From Argentina anserina (Eukaryota; Streptophyta; Magnoliopsida; Rosales; Rosaceae), in assembly GCF_933775445.1 (NCBI RefSeq), contig NC_065876.1:13640001-13704000 (forward strand): a stretch of 64,000 nucleotides of DNA, in the 5' to 3' direction. The stretch's first letter is position 1. Each line of letters starts with the position of its first letter. Below the pieces are notes generated by a model. That model worked only from the letters and a program-made list of their open reading frames with translations, had not been told where the DNA came from and did not search any database. The translations under genes were made by a program, and so were the position numbers. This document shows positions 11,821 to 24,265 of the stretch, in pieces.

Positions 11821-13007
11821 ACTGAGAAATTTTGCGTTACGGGTCGAACCGGTTGCAAACACGCGGATCCGGTCTCAACCCAATCCGAACTCAAGAACAA
11901 CAACTCAAGAAAAATTTTAGCCGTTGTGTTTTTCAAAACGTTGAGCTTCTAGATATGGGAAGACGACTGGATCGGAAGCGATTGAGACCTTTATGTCTCT
12001 TACGGGATTCATAACCCAAATTTCTACGGATTACGAAGACCAAAGGAAATTGCTGCTGATTCAAAAATTTGTTATATGCTTCCGCTACAAAAACTACAGT
12101 AAATTTGGGGAAAAAGCAAAACAGGTTTTTGTTAAAGTTTTTCCGATTTCAATTCAAGAAAATTATATGAAGTATATATATATATATATGTATATACATA
12201 AGAACCCTAGAGCACACCCAGCGTGCATATAAGAGTAGCTTAGAGACTTGGATTGTGGTTGACATGTGGTTCCTGTATGGCTGGGAAATTTAATTTTCTA
12301 TGCAAATATATACTCTATGGTTGAATTGAATGAATTGAATGATTGCATTCTATGTGTGTGCTATAATTGATAAACAATGTATGCAGAAGTTTAAAATCTC
12401 CCAATTTTATACATTGTAAAAGGTTTACAAGGCACAGAGCTTAGTTTTCTTATAAAGATTATCTGGGTAGAAAACAAAGTTATAAGCTCAAAATTGGTTT
12501 GTGGTTTCCTGTTGGTATAATTGAACATATTGCACAAAGCATTCTTCTTTGATATCTGCATGGAATTTTCAAGATAACAAACTGAAAAGTTGTGTTCTGT
12601 ATTTTTAAATTCATATTTTATTCTTCCAAAGAAGTGGTTAAAATATGATTTTAGAATACAGACAACAATAAGCATATTTGATGAAAATAAATTCGGATAC
12701 TTGGAATTAGATCTTCTGTCTAAAGATGTTGATTTGATTCTTTGCATAACATGTTTTTATCTTGTGTGGCTTATTGAAAAGAATTACAAAATGTTAAGTA
12801 ATTACTCAAAAGTATTGCTTAATGTTGATTAAAGTTATGGATTGAATTACATGCAAGTATATGACTGTGTTGTTTTATGGTATTTTTTGTTTTATGCTTG
12901 TCTTGATTGACATTGTATGAAAAAACAGAAAACACTGAAAACTAAGAACTCATAAAATTTTCTTTTGCTCTTTAGGTAGCACCTACCTCACCTTCAACAG
13001 TGTTTTA

Positions 13008-13780
13008 ATGCTTACTGGGTCAAACTTTAGAGCTTGGAAGGATTCTGTAGAAACCTATATCACCATGAATGATAAGATAGGCTATTGTTTTCAAGAGGAT
13101 AGACCTGAAACCCCAGCAGAAGATGATAAAACCACAGTCAAAGCTAACTATAAGAAGTGGATGCATTCAAACATGATGGCTAAGAATGTTATTAGGCAGT
13201 CTATGTCTAAAAGCATTAGAGGATGCGTGGCTGAGCCGGAATTTGCTACTGATTTTTTGGAGGCCGTGTCAACTAAGTTCAAGGAGAGTGAGAAAGCTGA
13301 GATAGCTAGGCTAAACAAGGAATATCATAGCTTGCAATACTCAGGAACTAGAAGAGTCAGGGAGCATTTATTAAAGTTGATTAATATCAACAATAGGCTT
13401 AAAGAGATTATGGTGGGAGTACAGGACACCTTGCTGGTGCATCATGCACTGGACACACTCCCAAGCAGTTTTGACCATCTCAGTACTAGCTATAATGCTC
13501 AAAAGGAAAAATGGACTCTAGATGAACTAATAGCCATCTGTTCTGATGAGGAAGAGAGGATTGAGAATCAAACCCCAACCATTTACCTGCATGAAAAACT
13601 TAAGAAAAGAAAGTCACATCCACAGAACAAGCTTAAGCCTAACAAGATCATCTCTAAGACATCAGCAACCACAGGGCCAAAGGATAACAAACCATTCAGA
13701 TTCAAGTGCTACTTTTGTAAGAAAGTAGGTCACATGAAAAAGGATTGTACTGGCTATAAGGCTTGGCTAGCTAAACGGGT
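13008..13780 (+). pseudogene. copia gag, frameshifted
   Basis: The frame starts MLTGSNFRAWKDSV, typical of the UBN2-type copia gag, which assembles the virus-like particle, and ends with a CCHC zinc knuckle CYFCKKVGHMKKDC that binds the element RNA. In-frame codons continue upstream of the ATG to about 12963, and a TTGCTCTTTAG acceptor-like sequence lies at about 12965-12975, so the native start may lie in an upstream leader exon. Near 13778 a one-base loss in a G run shifts the frame, so gag ends at 13811 instead of continuing into protease. Confidence 0.85.
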
Positions 13781-16700
13781 AAGATTATTTCTAATACAGT
13801 TTTTTCTTTAGAAGTTAATCTTGTTCATGTCAATCCACAATCTTGGTGGATTGATTCCGGGTCACCTATTCACATAACTAATTCCTTACAGGGGTTCATA
13901 AGGACCAGGACTCCAAGAAGTGAGGATGTTAGCTTGCGTGTTAGAAATGGGATGAAGGTGGCAGTAAAAGTTGCAGGATGTCTTAGGCTTGATTTAGGAT
14001 CTGGAAAATTTCTAGTCTTGAATAACGTTTATTATGTACCTTCCATGAGAAGGAATTTAGTTTCAGTTTCTCAATTGGTTAAATCTGGATGTAGTTTTTT
14101 GATTGACAATAAAGGAATTCTTATTTTTCGAAATAAAGAGCAAATTGGTTCTGGTGTGATATTGGATGATCATATAAAGTTAAATTGTTCAATATCTCAA
14201 CAAGATATTTCTTTTGTTGAAACAGATAACACTAAAAGTACTAGCACCTTAACTGGTGTTAAGAGAACCAAGAACAATGAAAAATCTGCATATTTATGGC
14301 ATAGAAGATTAGGCCATGTATCCAAAGAGAGACTGAAACTATTAGTAAGGAACAACATTTTAAACGAGTTAGACTTTTCAGACCTTCATGATTGTATTGA
14401 ATGTTTTAAGGGTAAGATGACAAACAAACGGAAAAAGACTGCAGTAAGAAGTAAAGAGTTGTTGGAACTCATACACACTGATATCTGTGGTCCATTTAAA
14501 CACCAAACTATCTGTGGAAACGTGTATTTCATTACATTCATTGATGATTTCTCTAGATACGGTTATGTTTCTCTACTCTCAGAAAAATCACAGGCACTTA
14601 AAGCCTTTAAAATCTATAAGGCTGAGGTAGAGAATCAACTAGAGAGAAAGATCAAAACAGTAAGATCAGATAGAGGTGGGGAATTTTATGGAAAATATAC
14701 AGAAAAAAAGGTCAACAAAAGGGTCATTTTGCCTTGTATCTGCAAGAGCATGGAATTAAAGCTCAATATACAACACCCTATAATCCCCAACAAAATGGTG
14801 TTGCAGAGAGAAAGAATAGAACCCTTCTAAATATGGTTAGGTGTATGATGTGTACCACTGGGTTGCCAAAATTCTTATGGGGAGAGGCTTTAAAAACAGC
14901 AAATTATATTTGTAACAGAACACCAAGTAAAGCCATAAAGAAAACTTCTTTTGAATTATGATGTGGTAGAAAACCAAGTCTTTTTCATTGTCATGTATGG
15001 GGTTGTCAAGCAGAAGCTCGGATTTATAATCCAAAAATGAGCAAGCTTGATGAAAAGTCTGTTAGCTGCTATTTCATAGGTTATCCAGATAAATCTAAAG
15101 GTTACAAGCTATATTCTGCTAAACACTCACCCAGAATTTTTTAAACTCATCAAGTCAAATTCATAAATGAGAAAATTCACAATACAATTTATGAGGATTT
15201 ATCCTCAGACTTTGAAGAACTTGTGATGGATGAGGATTTAGTAAATACATTACCTTTTGATAATGAATTAGCAGATGACATCATTAGAGAAAATCAAGAT
15301 GCAGATGATCAAGAAATTGATCAAGGAATGCAAATTGATAATCCAGAAAACAATATAGTTGTTCAGAATCCTGCCATTGCTGCAATGACACCTGTAGCAG
15401 AACCTAATCTAATTCCACAACCTCCACAACCTCAAAATAATCCAATTCCAGCTCTTCCTCAAAATCCTATGCTTAGAAGATCCGAAAAAGCTAGAAAAGC
15501 AAAATTTGGGGGGGGGGGGAATTGTCCTTACATTGTCAGTTATCTAACTGAGGCAGACGTAGTAGAAGATTGTGCAGAAGACAATGATCCAACAAATTTT
15601 GTTCAAGCTACAGAATGTGTTGAGTCAGAGAAGTGGCAAGAAGCTATGAAATCTGAAATTGAGTCAATGGAGAAAAATGAAGTTTGGGAATTAGTTGAAG
15701 CTGATCCAAGTCAAAAAGCAATTGGCTGGAAGTGGGTTTACAAAACCAAGAAAGATGCAACAGGAAACACTGAAAGACACAAGGCAAGGTTAGTTGCAAA
15801 ATGATTTACGCAGAAAGAAGGCATAGACTACACTGAGACTTTTTCTCCAGTTTCTTGTAAAAATTATTTTAGGATTATTATGGCATTAGTTGCACACTAT
15901 GATATGGAGCTTCACCAGATGGATGTCAAGACAGCCTTCTTAAATGGAGAGCTTGATGAAGTGATCTACATGAAACAACCAGAGGGATTTATTGAAGCAG
16001 GGAATGAGAATTTGGTCTGCAAGCTGAAGAAATCAATTTATGGACTCAAGCAAGCTTCCAGGCAGTGGTACAAGAAATTTGACTCAGTGATTTCCTCTTT
16101 TAGATTCACTGAAAATCTAGTTGATGAGTGTGTTTATTTAAAAATAGTTGGAGATCAATTTATTTTATTAGTACTATATGTTGATGATATACTTTTGGCT
16201 AGCAGCAATCTAAAACTGATAAATGATACCAAAAGCTTTCTGTCAAAGAATTTTGACATGAAAGATCTAGGTGAAGCATCATATGTACTAGGGATTGAGA
16301 TTAAAAGAGAATTACATTTCTAAAGTTCTGAAGAGATTTAGTATGGAACAGTGCTATGGAGGAGAAGTTCCAATGTCTAAAGGTGACAAGCTCACAAAAG
16401 GTCAACAACCACAAACTGAAACTGAGAAGGAGAACATGAAGTCAAAGCCTTATGCAAGATTAGTTGGAAGCCTCATGTATGCTCAAGTTTGCACAAGACC
16501 TGACTTAGCTTTTGCAGTTGGGATGTTATCAAGGTTTCAATCTAATCTAGCTTATGAACACTGGGTTGCAGGGAAAAAGGTGTTGAGGTATCTACAGAAG
16601 ACAAAGAATCACATGCTAGTTTACAGACAAGTCAAGGATTTGAAGGTTATTGGATTTTCAGATTCTGATTTTGCAGGGAATTACCCTGATTCAAAGAAGT

Positions 16701-17134
16701 CCACTTGTGGATACGTGTACATGCTAGCAGGAGGAGCTATTGCTTGGAAAACCATGAAGCAAGCATTGATCACAACCTCAACTATGCAAGCTGAGTACAT
16801 AGCGGTATATGAAGCAGTGTGTGAAGGGGTATGGATAAGGAATTTTCTACAGCAGACTCAAGTACTCAGTCACATTGTGAAAGACAAATTGGAAGTTTTT
16901 TGTGACAATGAGGCAGCTGTGTACTTTTGCAAGAACAATAAGAGATCTAGCAATTCCAAGCATATAGATTTAAAGTATTACAGTGTTAGGGTGAGGGTTA
17001 AAAGGGGTGAGTTAGTGGTTCTAAGCATAGATACAAACTCACAACTAGCTGATCCTTTCACAAAAGCATTACCAGTTAAAGTGTTCAAGAAACACATAGA
17101 GAGCATAGGCATTTTGCCTAACTTAGATGCTTGA
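13781..17134 (+). pseudogene. copia pol (protease, integrase, RT, RNase H), broken
   Basis: In order: aspartic protease with a WWIDSGS active site near 13852; GAG-pre-integrase HHCC finger and integrase core (HTDICGP, SDRGGEF and, in another frame, NGVAERKNR for the catalytic D, D and E); reverse transcriptase with YVDDI near 16177; RNase H (DSDFAG, MQAEYIA, DNEAAVY); and a C-terminal ADPFTKALP motif. Lesions seen: a frameshift in integrase near 14710, TGA at 14959-14961, TAA at 15142-15144, TGA at 15802-15804, and a deletion or frameshift near 16318 between RT and RNase H. A G12 run at 15508-15519 lies in the integrase-RT linker. The RT and RNase H domains are otherwise well kept, which fits a young but dead copy. 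Confidence 0.9.
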
Positions 17135-17723
17135 GGTCAGTGGGAGCTAAGTCCAGTAAAAGCAAACTAAAATTTACAAGTTTTGAGTTCTTGTTTTAAT
17201 TATCTTTGTGATAACAATTTCCTTTGTTTTAAATAAAGTCTTGAGGTATTTCAGAATTGTTATGGCATGCTACAGTTTTACATTAGTTTCTGAAAACCTC
17301 ACACAAATAAGTTACAGTTGTATATATACTTGCATATCAGATGACTTTAATCATGTCTAGCATGATGATATGGTTCAAGCAAGTTATAAAGTCATTGGTG
17401 TCCAGTTTATTGCTTGAAGTTCTGGTTTTAGAACATACGGTAGGACTTGATGTATATGTATTCTATACTTGTTAATACACATTATACATATATCTCAATA
17501 ATGAGGGTTTGGACATATATATTTTGCAGGAGCTTATGTTGTAGCAAAGAAACTCTGCATTTTTTTTAAAGTGTAACTCGTTTCTTGTTCTGCATAAGTA
17601 ACTGCAAGGTGACCATGTTGTGATGAGATTTTTGATTCAATTGTTTCTGGCGCGCACTACAGTAGGTAGTATAGTTTCTGACATTACAAGAACTTGATTT
17701 TCATAAACCGGAAGTGATTGTCC

Positions 17724-17734
17724 AAGTGGGAGAT
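17724..17734 (+). other. polypurine tract
   Basis: AAGTGGGAGAT sits directly before the TG of the 3' LTR and is the usual plant copia plus-strand primer. Confidence 0.85.
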
Positions 17735-18240
17735 TGTTAGATCAATTTTGGACATATCACATATTATATGATTATCATGTTTAATGTCATAATCTATTTA
17801 TACATGGAAACAAAGATAGTATCAAATCTAGTTCCTAATGATTTCGTGTATTATATCATTATGGTAAGGAATCCTAATTTAAGTCTAGAAGCAAGACTAC
17901 AAATCAGTATTTAATCAGGAATCTAAATAAGATGACTTAACTTACAAGATGTCTTTAATGGAATGACTCTTAAGTAGGTTAAAGATTCTCTATATATAGA
18001 TGGTAAACGTCCCTGTTATCACTACGAGTTATTTACGTAAGTTTCTGTCCATTGAGAAAACAGAGAGTGGTGACTAACAGAAGACCTTGCCTAGCACCTT
18101 GTGACTTCGGATTAAGGCATAATGGATCACGGTGTCGTCGTTCATGAAGATGGTAAGTAAATCTCATTCACTAAGTTAACGATTAGTTGTTATGCATATG
18201 ATCTTTGATTTTGTACTCATATCATGTAATTTGATTTACA
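17735..18240 (+). repeat. 3' LTR of the copia element
   Basis: Same sequence as 11080-11583 apart from nine substitutions and a 2-bp insertion in the CTTAAGTAGG region. Ends TTTACA. Confidence 0.95.
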
Positions 18241-18245
18241 GAACC

Positions 18246-19030
18246 ACCTCAATATATATCACATGCATCTGAAGATGCATACCTGTTTGCAAGCGACTCG
18301 TGGCTGCTTATCAAGATGATTCGGCGATAATTCAAGGTTCCTTCAAGATTATCCACATCCTGTTTGCAAGTACGTAGCATATGACACTCTTTTTCAACCA
18401 TTTCCTTTAATCTTTTATATTCCAGGGAGAAGCCAATTGCATATCACTTTGCTAATTAAGACGATCGCAATCATAGGTAAATTTGGTGTAATCATTTCCC
18501 TCGTTCAGTCCTTCGATTATCCTTCGTATTTACTTTCTAAAATGCCCGGGGGGGGGGGGGGTCTGTTTTTTTTTTTAAGGGTTGTAGTTTCTATTAGTAT
18601 TTTCATAAATAAATGTAGTACAAATATTATCAGGTGGATCTAGCCCTTTAATCATAAGGCAATGGTGTTACTGAGATTCGCGATCGGGGCAAGGTTACGT
18701 CCTCGAGCTTACTTAGGACGAAGGGTATAATGTCCCTTTGCCTTTGGTAAGGTATATTTCCTTTTGAACTAAAAATATAAATGATTAAAAAATAATCAAA
18801 TACAACAACTAACTTATTGTTAGTGGAACTCATGACTTCCCACAATCCTACCCTCAAAGAGGAGACTATTGTTAGTGAAAATTATATTGAGCTAAAAGGA
18901 AATACATGGAGCTATGCAAAACCATTAAAATGAAAAAAAAAGTAAAAAAAAAAAACAACGAAATGCACAAGTGCATTTGTAAAAGCAATAAAGGATAACA
19001 AGACGTATACGAACGTATGAAAATAATTGT
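18246..19030. other. intergenic, with a G14 homopolymer
   Basis: No gene recognised. 18548-18561 is 14 consecutive G followed shortly by a T run, a stretch prone to replication slippage and sequencing error. A-rich runs occur at 18930-18956. Confidence 0.55.
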
Positions 19031-19960
19031 AACCAAAGGACTAGATGTCGCCTGACATCACTGTACTGCATAAGTCAAAATAGTAAAAATATTGGGAAGT
19101 AACGAGGACCATAATTGTAACCGAGAGACACGAAGGCGACCAAGGGCGTACTCCCCTCGAGATACGTACTTGTAACCGTACAACCTTGAGACGTTCCCTT
19201 GTGACGTTAGCAATTGAACTCTCTGTAACCAGAACCAAAGGAAAGGGCGTTCAAACGATAAAGCCCCGAAGTGCCAACCTCCTGGATCCCATATCTTGAC
19301 CCAACAGTGACTGAGCCTCAACATCCAAACTCAATTAAGCCCATGCAAGAACAAGCCCAACTGGAGATGGCCCAATAGGAGAAAAAACTCTGGACACCCA
19401 AACCAGAAACACCCAACCACCACACACCTCAGCCTGCTCCACCATCGCCAACATAAAGCAACCCAACACCCGCCATCAGAATCCACCAAGGGAGATCGCA
19501 ACCGAACCAAGAACCCATATGCGCGCAACCAGAGGCCAACGAACCAAGTCTCTGGTGCCTCTCAATCCACGTCGTCCCGGATCCCAAATCCAGATCCAAG
19601 GATCCCAATCCGGGTTCCAGAGCGACGACAGCTACTCTGACCACCCACTTAACCCCGTCCGCACCACAGCCCAGAAGAAAGGCTCCCCCTACTTGGCCAC
19701 TGGTGCCCACAACAACACAATGGCGCTGACCCGCACACCCGAATGTCGAGAACAGTCATGACCGCCATTGAGATCAAGCAACCTATTCTTGATTGCAAAA
19801 GCCCATCAGTGAGAAGAGGGGGTGTGCATCTTGAAAGAGAGCGCATGGCTGGCTTGGCAAGGGAATAGAGACTCGCCAGAGACCATTGTTTGCGTCGAGA
19901 AAGACTCTAGATTTAGGGTCGTCCATCGCCTAGAGAGAGAGAGAGATAAAAAAAGCTATC
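19031..19960. other. GC-rich island, possible LINE 5' relic
   Basis: The stretch is markedly richer in C and G than its surroundings, with several overlapping open frames of 60-93 codons on both strands, which is expected from base composition alone. It ends in a GA microsatellite near 19933. Minus-strand reading suggests the 5' leader or ORF1 of a LINE, but no diagnostic domain is visible. No gene is called. Confidence 0.3.
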
Positions 19961-22171
19961 ATGATATGTTGATGACTTGATGTAGACACAACAAGAGACT
20001 AATTTCAATAGACTAAATGACACTGGAAAGTGGAAAATGGAAATTGTGTATAGTTAGATATACTTTAGCCCCTAAATGGATTTTATTAGTTTGGCAAACA
20101 TTTAGTCGTTAAGAAATCACCATTTTATTGTGATTCAATTTTAAATTGTACTTAAAAATAGAAATAAAAATGACCTGATTATTCTAGATTATCTCCTCCA
20201 TTGATTGAATGTCTTTTTTTTCTTCTATTTCTGAATTTATTAATCACAATGCCATGGACCCCCTCGTTATTGGGCTTTATGGGTCATGGTTTATGAATGT
20301 GTTGGCCGGTTGGTTGAGAGTTTTGACAGTCTGTTAGGGAAAGAAAGAGTACTTGTCCAATTGAAAGAAGAAATTTCAAAAACAAAATAAAAGTTTTAAC
20401 GACAAGGGGTGGGGGACCCTAACGTATAGAGGGCCATGGATGGGTGACTTAACCAGAAACAAAGTTACATAACAAAGGTAACACATACCGATGTTTAGAG
20501 GCAGTGCTTAAAGGTATTAAAAGCTTTGCATCATCTTTCAATATGCCCAAGATAAATGATTCCACTTTTTTCATAAAAAGGGGAAAAAGAAAAGGGGAAA
20601 TCTATACCCTTTGTTTCTCACAAGAATTGAAACTATATAATTGTAAGGCTTTCACCTTATAACCAACAACCAGCCCGGCCTTTTGGTCAAAAAATAGGGT
20701 TCAGTTTTTTTTTTAATGAAAAAATAGAGTTCAGTTCCTAGTAACTACCACATTGAGACCAATCTTATCAAAATAACACTTGAAGTGGACGATCCCAATG
20801 TTGTGACTAAAACTCAATATGCATTTTACGATGGTAAAATTGAGACAGTATTGATATAACAATAAATCACTTAGGGCTTACGGTTGTTGTTGTTAGTACA
20901 ACTACGTACTTTGAGAATATTTTTCTAATGAGTTATACAAATAACTCATGTATAGATGGTGATATCACAAGTTTTAACCATGTTATCATCTCTATATAAA
21001 TTCTTCTATATTAGTATATGCTTTTTTATTATTATTGAAAGAAAACTCCATAGACATCAAGATATGACACTAATTACAGTGAGTTGAGGGGAAATCATTA
21101 CCATACCAGCTGCTGCAAAATAAAATTCACTAGACGGAGTTTCCCACACCAGATATAGAACTCAAAGTCTATACTGGTTATACGTACTGACACAATGATG
21201 AAACTATTGAAAACACCGACTCCATATACGAAAATGCCGACTACACTAATAATCATTAACGGATATATATAATTTATATTATGCAATTTTCTCTGATTCT
21301 ATATAGAAACATGAGATTGTTACAATTTTACAAATAAATGATTGGTGACTCCTATTGGTGCAAATTTTTTGTTTGCACCAATTTAAGAATCTAGTAAAAC
21401 CTGTTAAAATATATAAATATATAATTAGACAAATTAATCAAGGAATTTCAGATAAAGTCAAAAGGTCATATCAACTTTTGCTTTGTTTTAAGAAACACCT
21501 AAGCTAGCTCATTCAAACGATTAGATTTGATTAATTCATAAGTGGCCTAGTTAACCGACAAAAAGAGGTCTTAGAGGAAAACTTATTCAACATATGGACC
21601 TAAACTCAATGCCGAATTCCAATTATAAACACATAGAAACCTCTGTTGACCTTGAGAATATTATTTCTTTTCCTCGATCAAGATCTCTAGTTCTTATCAC
21701 CAGAGAAATGTATGATCTTCTTTCTCTCGAACAATGATATTTGAATCAACAGTTTCTACGATGTCCCAGCCATTTGATTTGAGAAAATTCGCGCCCGAGT
21801 TTTTTTGGTGAACAATTAAGCTATTAATATTACAAAGAACATAACCAAGGTTACAAAGGAAAAGGCCTGCAATTAACCGAAGTCCCTCTCCTCCAAACAC
21901 AAACTAAACTACGTACGGGGAAATAGAGACGGGAATCGCAAAATGTTTAGTCTTCATCATGATCAACATCAGGTACTATACATATATATTGATTGTTGGT
22001 CCTGACCCTGATAGTTAATAATACTGTTTAACGTTTGTTCCCTGGCTAATAAGATACGTTCAGCTACAGAACGGATTTATATCATCAGTCACTTTTCTCA
22101 TGAAGAAATTAAGAACTGTACCAATAGATTAAGCTTCCCAATTATATCAAACTTTAAGTTTTGATGGCATA
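19961..22171. other. intergenic, no gene recognised
   Basis: AT-rich. A short hairpin, ATTGGTGCAAA (21354-21364) with its reverse complement at 21372-21382, is the only structure noted. Minus-strand frames at 21098-21286 and 21697-21900 have no domains. Confidence 0.6.
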
Positions 22172-22179
22172 ATTGATTC

Positions 22180-24200
22180 TAGGGCTGTTAATTGGTCCCG
22201 GTTCCTTCAGGAACCGTTAGAACCAAACCAATTAACAGCAGTTCAGTTCGGTTCCTCGTCAAGAAAATGAAGCTACATGATAGAACTGAACCGTTTTTAT
22301 ACAGTTCGGTTCCAGTTCGGTTCTAAGATCTAAAATACATGGGAACCGTTTGATTTTGAGTCTAACAATACTACCCGTTAGATCTTAGATCAGTTTCCCA
22401 CTTTCCCTTAAATTACCCTAGTCGCAACTCGCTGCTGAGCACAACAGTCTCTCTATCTCTCATTCTCGTTCCAAACTCTCAGCCCTCCTCCTATAGCCAC
22501 AAAGACCCAAGCTCTCAGTCCTCCGCCACCCAGTTTGCACCTGCACGAGCACCGCCAAGTACGTCGTCTCTCAACTCTCATTGATAGGTTAGTTTATCTC
22601 AAACTGAGTACTCCTAAGATTTCTCTGCTTGTGTTGATCGCTAAGATTGCTCTGCTTGTGTTGTTTCATTTCGATTTGGCTTTGAATTCTAAGCATAAGT
22701 CTCTATTTTCGATTTTGTATTTGGCTAAATTGTAAACTGCGATGCCTAATGTTGATGATTTTGTTAGCTTATGTGATTATTTGCAAGCCCTTCTTTTCCA
22801 AGTCTGTTTTTGATGATTTTACTGTGATTGTGATGGTCCAATTAGCTGAGTCTGTAGCTTCTCTGTTTGATAATTTGGATGTTTCATGTTTGAGTTTTGT
22901 TGCAATTTGGGTTCATAAAGTTTGTTGCTTTTTGTTGAAATTGACATTTAGGTACAAGGCTGGTCAGCGATTTGAGAGGCATATTGATGAAAATGTTGAT
23001 CTTGAAGATGGAAAACGTACACATTATACTTTGTTGATACATTTGAGTGGTGATTCTAAATCGAAAGTAAAAAATGGTGTGAGTAGTGCTCAGGATTCAT
23101 CCATGGAGCCTCTGGTTGGAGGAGAGACCGTCTTCAATAGCTCAAGGAATAGTGTTGTGGCTGAGGTAGTAGGTACTCTTTTTAGTCACACGACATCGAT
23201 ATTTATACCTCTTTGTTTTATGTTCAACTCTTGTATGATATATTATCTTATCAGTCTTGAAGTTATTTAGTAGAGTTTTATGGACTAGGTATTGCTTGTT
23301 GATGTTGCTCAAAATAATGCAGGTGGCTCCCATGGAAGGGATGGCGCTTCTACACATGCATGGGCACAAATGTATGCTGCATGAAGCTCAAAATGCTACT
23401 AAGGGTATCAAGTATGTGTTTTGTTCAAATGTTGTATTTGCTTGATGTAAGTATTGGATGATCTTTGATATAAACCTGTGTAATGTGAGTGTTTATGAGT
23501 TTCTCGATAACTAAAATAATATAGTACCTGACATGTTAACCATCAATTCATTGTTGATTTGAATTTTCTTTGTTCTTCTGATGTTATATACAATCTAGCT
23601 ACAAAAGAGTAAATAAATGATAATATCCATTCGAAACCTGTTTTCTAGTTGATAAACTAGAAACATAAACCATACATCCTTGACTACAAGGAAAATCATA
23701 ATAATGGTCTCATGCTGCCTTAAGATATGATAGAAGCAGAGTGCGTCTCACCTGGGCTACCGCGGCTTAGTTTATGTGAGAATCATTATAGTAAGTTAGT
23801 AACCCAAGATGGTAGTTTTGTCTAATGACATCTTTGCGCTTTAGTTTGGTGTTTGTAGCAAGATTGAGAAATCCAATTGTCATCTTGAACTGCAATTTGG
23901 GGCTTTTGGTGTCAATAATGATGCTTTGGATTGAAGTTTTGTTTTTCGTATTGAATTATTGGTCTTCCACAATTGCATATTGCCAATATCATCAAGAAGC
24001 ATTGATTTTTAATTGTTTATACAGATTTTCAGCTACATGTTTTGCATGAACCATTTAGAACCGTTTTAGAACCGGAACCGTTTGGTTCGGTTCCTAACGG
24101 TTCCTACTCTGAAAAATACAAAAACCGAATCGTTTAAATAACACGGTTCGGTTTACGGTTCCAGCTATTTTTGGCAATTTTAGAACCGTTACCAGCCATA
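22180..24200 (+). mobile_element. hAT transposon carrying a captured gene fragment
   Basis: The 2,021-bp element is bounded by a perfect 8-bp duplication ATTGATTC (22172-22179 and 24201-24208). Its ends, TAGGGCTG and the complement of CAGCCATA, form the short imperfect inverted repeat usual for hAT elements. Both subterminal zones (about 22195-22345 and 24040-24190) are dense in GGTTC and GAACC words, as expected for transposase binding sites. No hAT transposase is present. The interior contains two exons of an oxygenase gene, so this is a non-autonomous gene-carrying element, analogous to Pack-MULEs. Confidence 0.85.
22952..23445 (+). pseudogene. captured 2OG-Fe(II) oxygenase fragment (last two exons)
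   Basis: Exon 22952-23165 encodes YKAGQRFERHIDENVDLEDG and continues through THYTLLIHLSG to EPLVGGETVF. It stops at a GT donor; exon 23323-23445 resumes in phase with VAPMEGMALLHMHG and ends NVVFA and stop. This matches the C-terminal half of plant prolyl-4-hydroxylase-like oxygenases. The Fe(II) ligands appear kept: H and D in RHID, and H in CMLHEA. Near the C-terminus the family usually reads KYVFRSDV and here reads KYVFCSNV, so an Arg that may help hold 2-oxoglutarate is lost. The retained intron shows the copy came from genomic DNA, not mRNA. There are no internal stops, but the N-terminal half of the enzyme is absent. Confidence 0.8.
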
Positions 24201-24265
24201 ATTGATTCAAACGTAACGTGTACTTGTGATTCAAGAGATATATGTCATATTTATCCCATCCAGAT

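Larger units (their letters stand above)
11080..18240 (+). mobile_element. Ty1/copia LTR retrotransposon, full length but defective
   Basis: The 7,161-bp element has TG...CA LTRs of 504 and 506 bp, a tRNA-Met type primer site just inside the left LTR, a polypurine tract just before the right LTR, and gag, protease, integrase, reverse transcriptase and RNase H remnants in copia order (integrase before RT). Flanks are CAACC (11075-11079) and GAACC (18241-18245), a five-base duplication with one difference. The LTRs differ at 9 sites plus one 2-bp indel, about 1.8 percent. It has an unusually long leader of about 1.4 kb before gag. Reading frames are broken at five or more places, so it cannot move by itself. 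Confidence 0.95.

Noticed and set aside
12391..12832. 118-codon minus and 80-codon plus frames in the copia leader
   Set aside because: They lie in the AT-rich leader between primer site and gag, overlap each other and match no retroelement domain.
19331..19846. Several overlapping open frames in the GC-rich island
   Set aside because: Open on both strands because of base composition; no recognisable domain in any frame.
20697..20745. Duplicated AAAAAATAG.GTTCAGTT words
   Set aside because: Short two-copy duplication in AT-rich DNA, with no larger structure around it.
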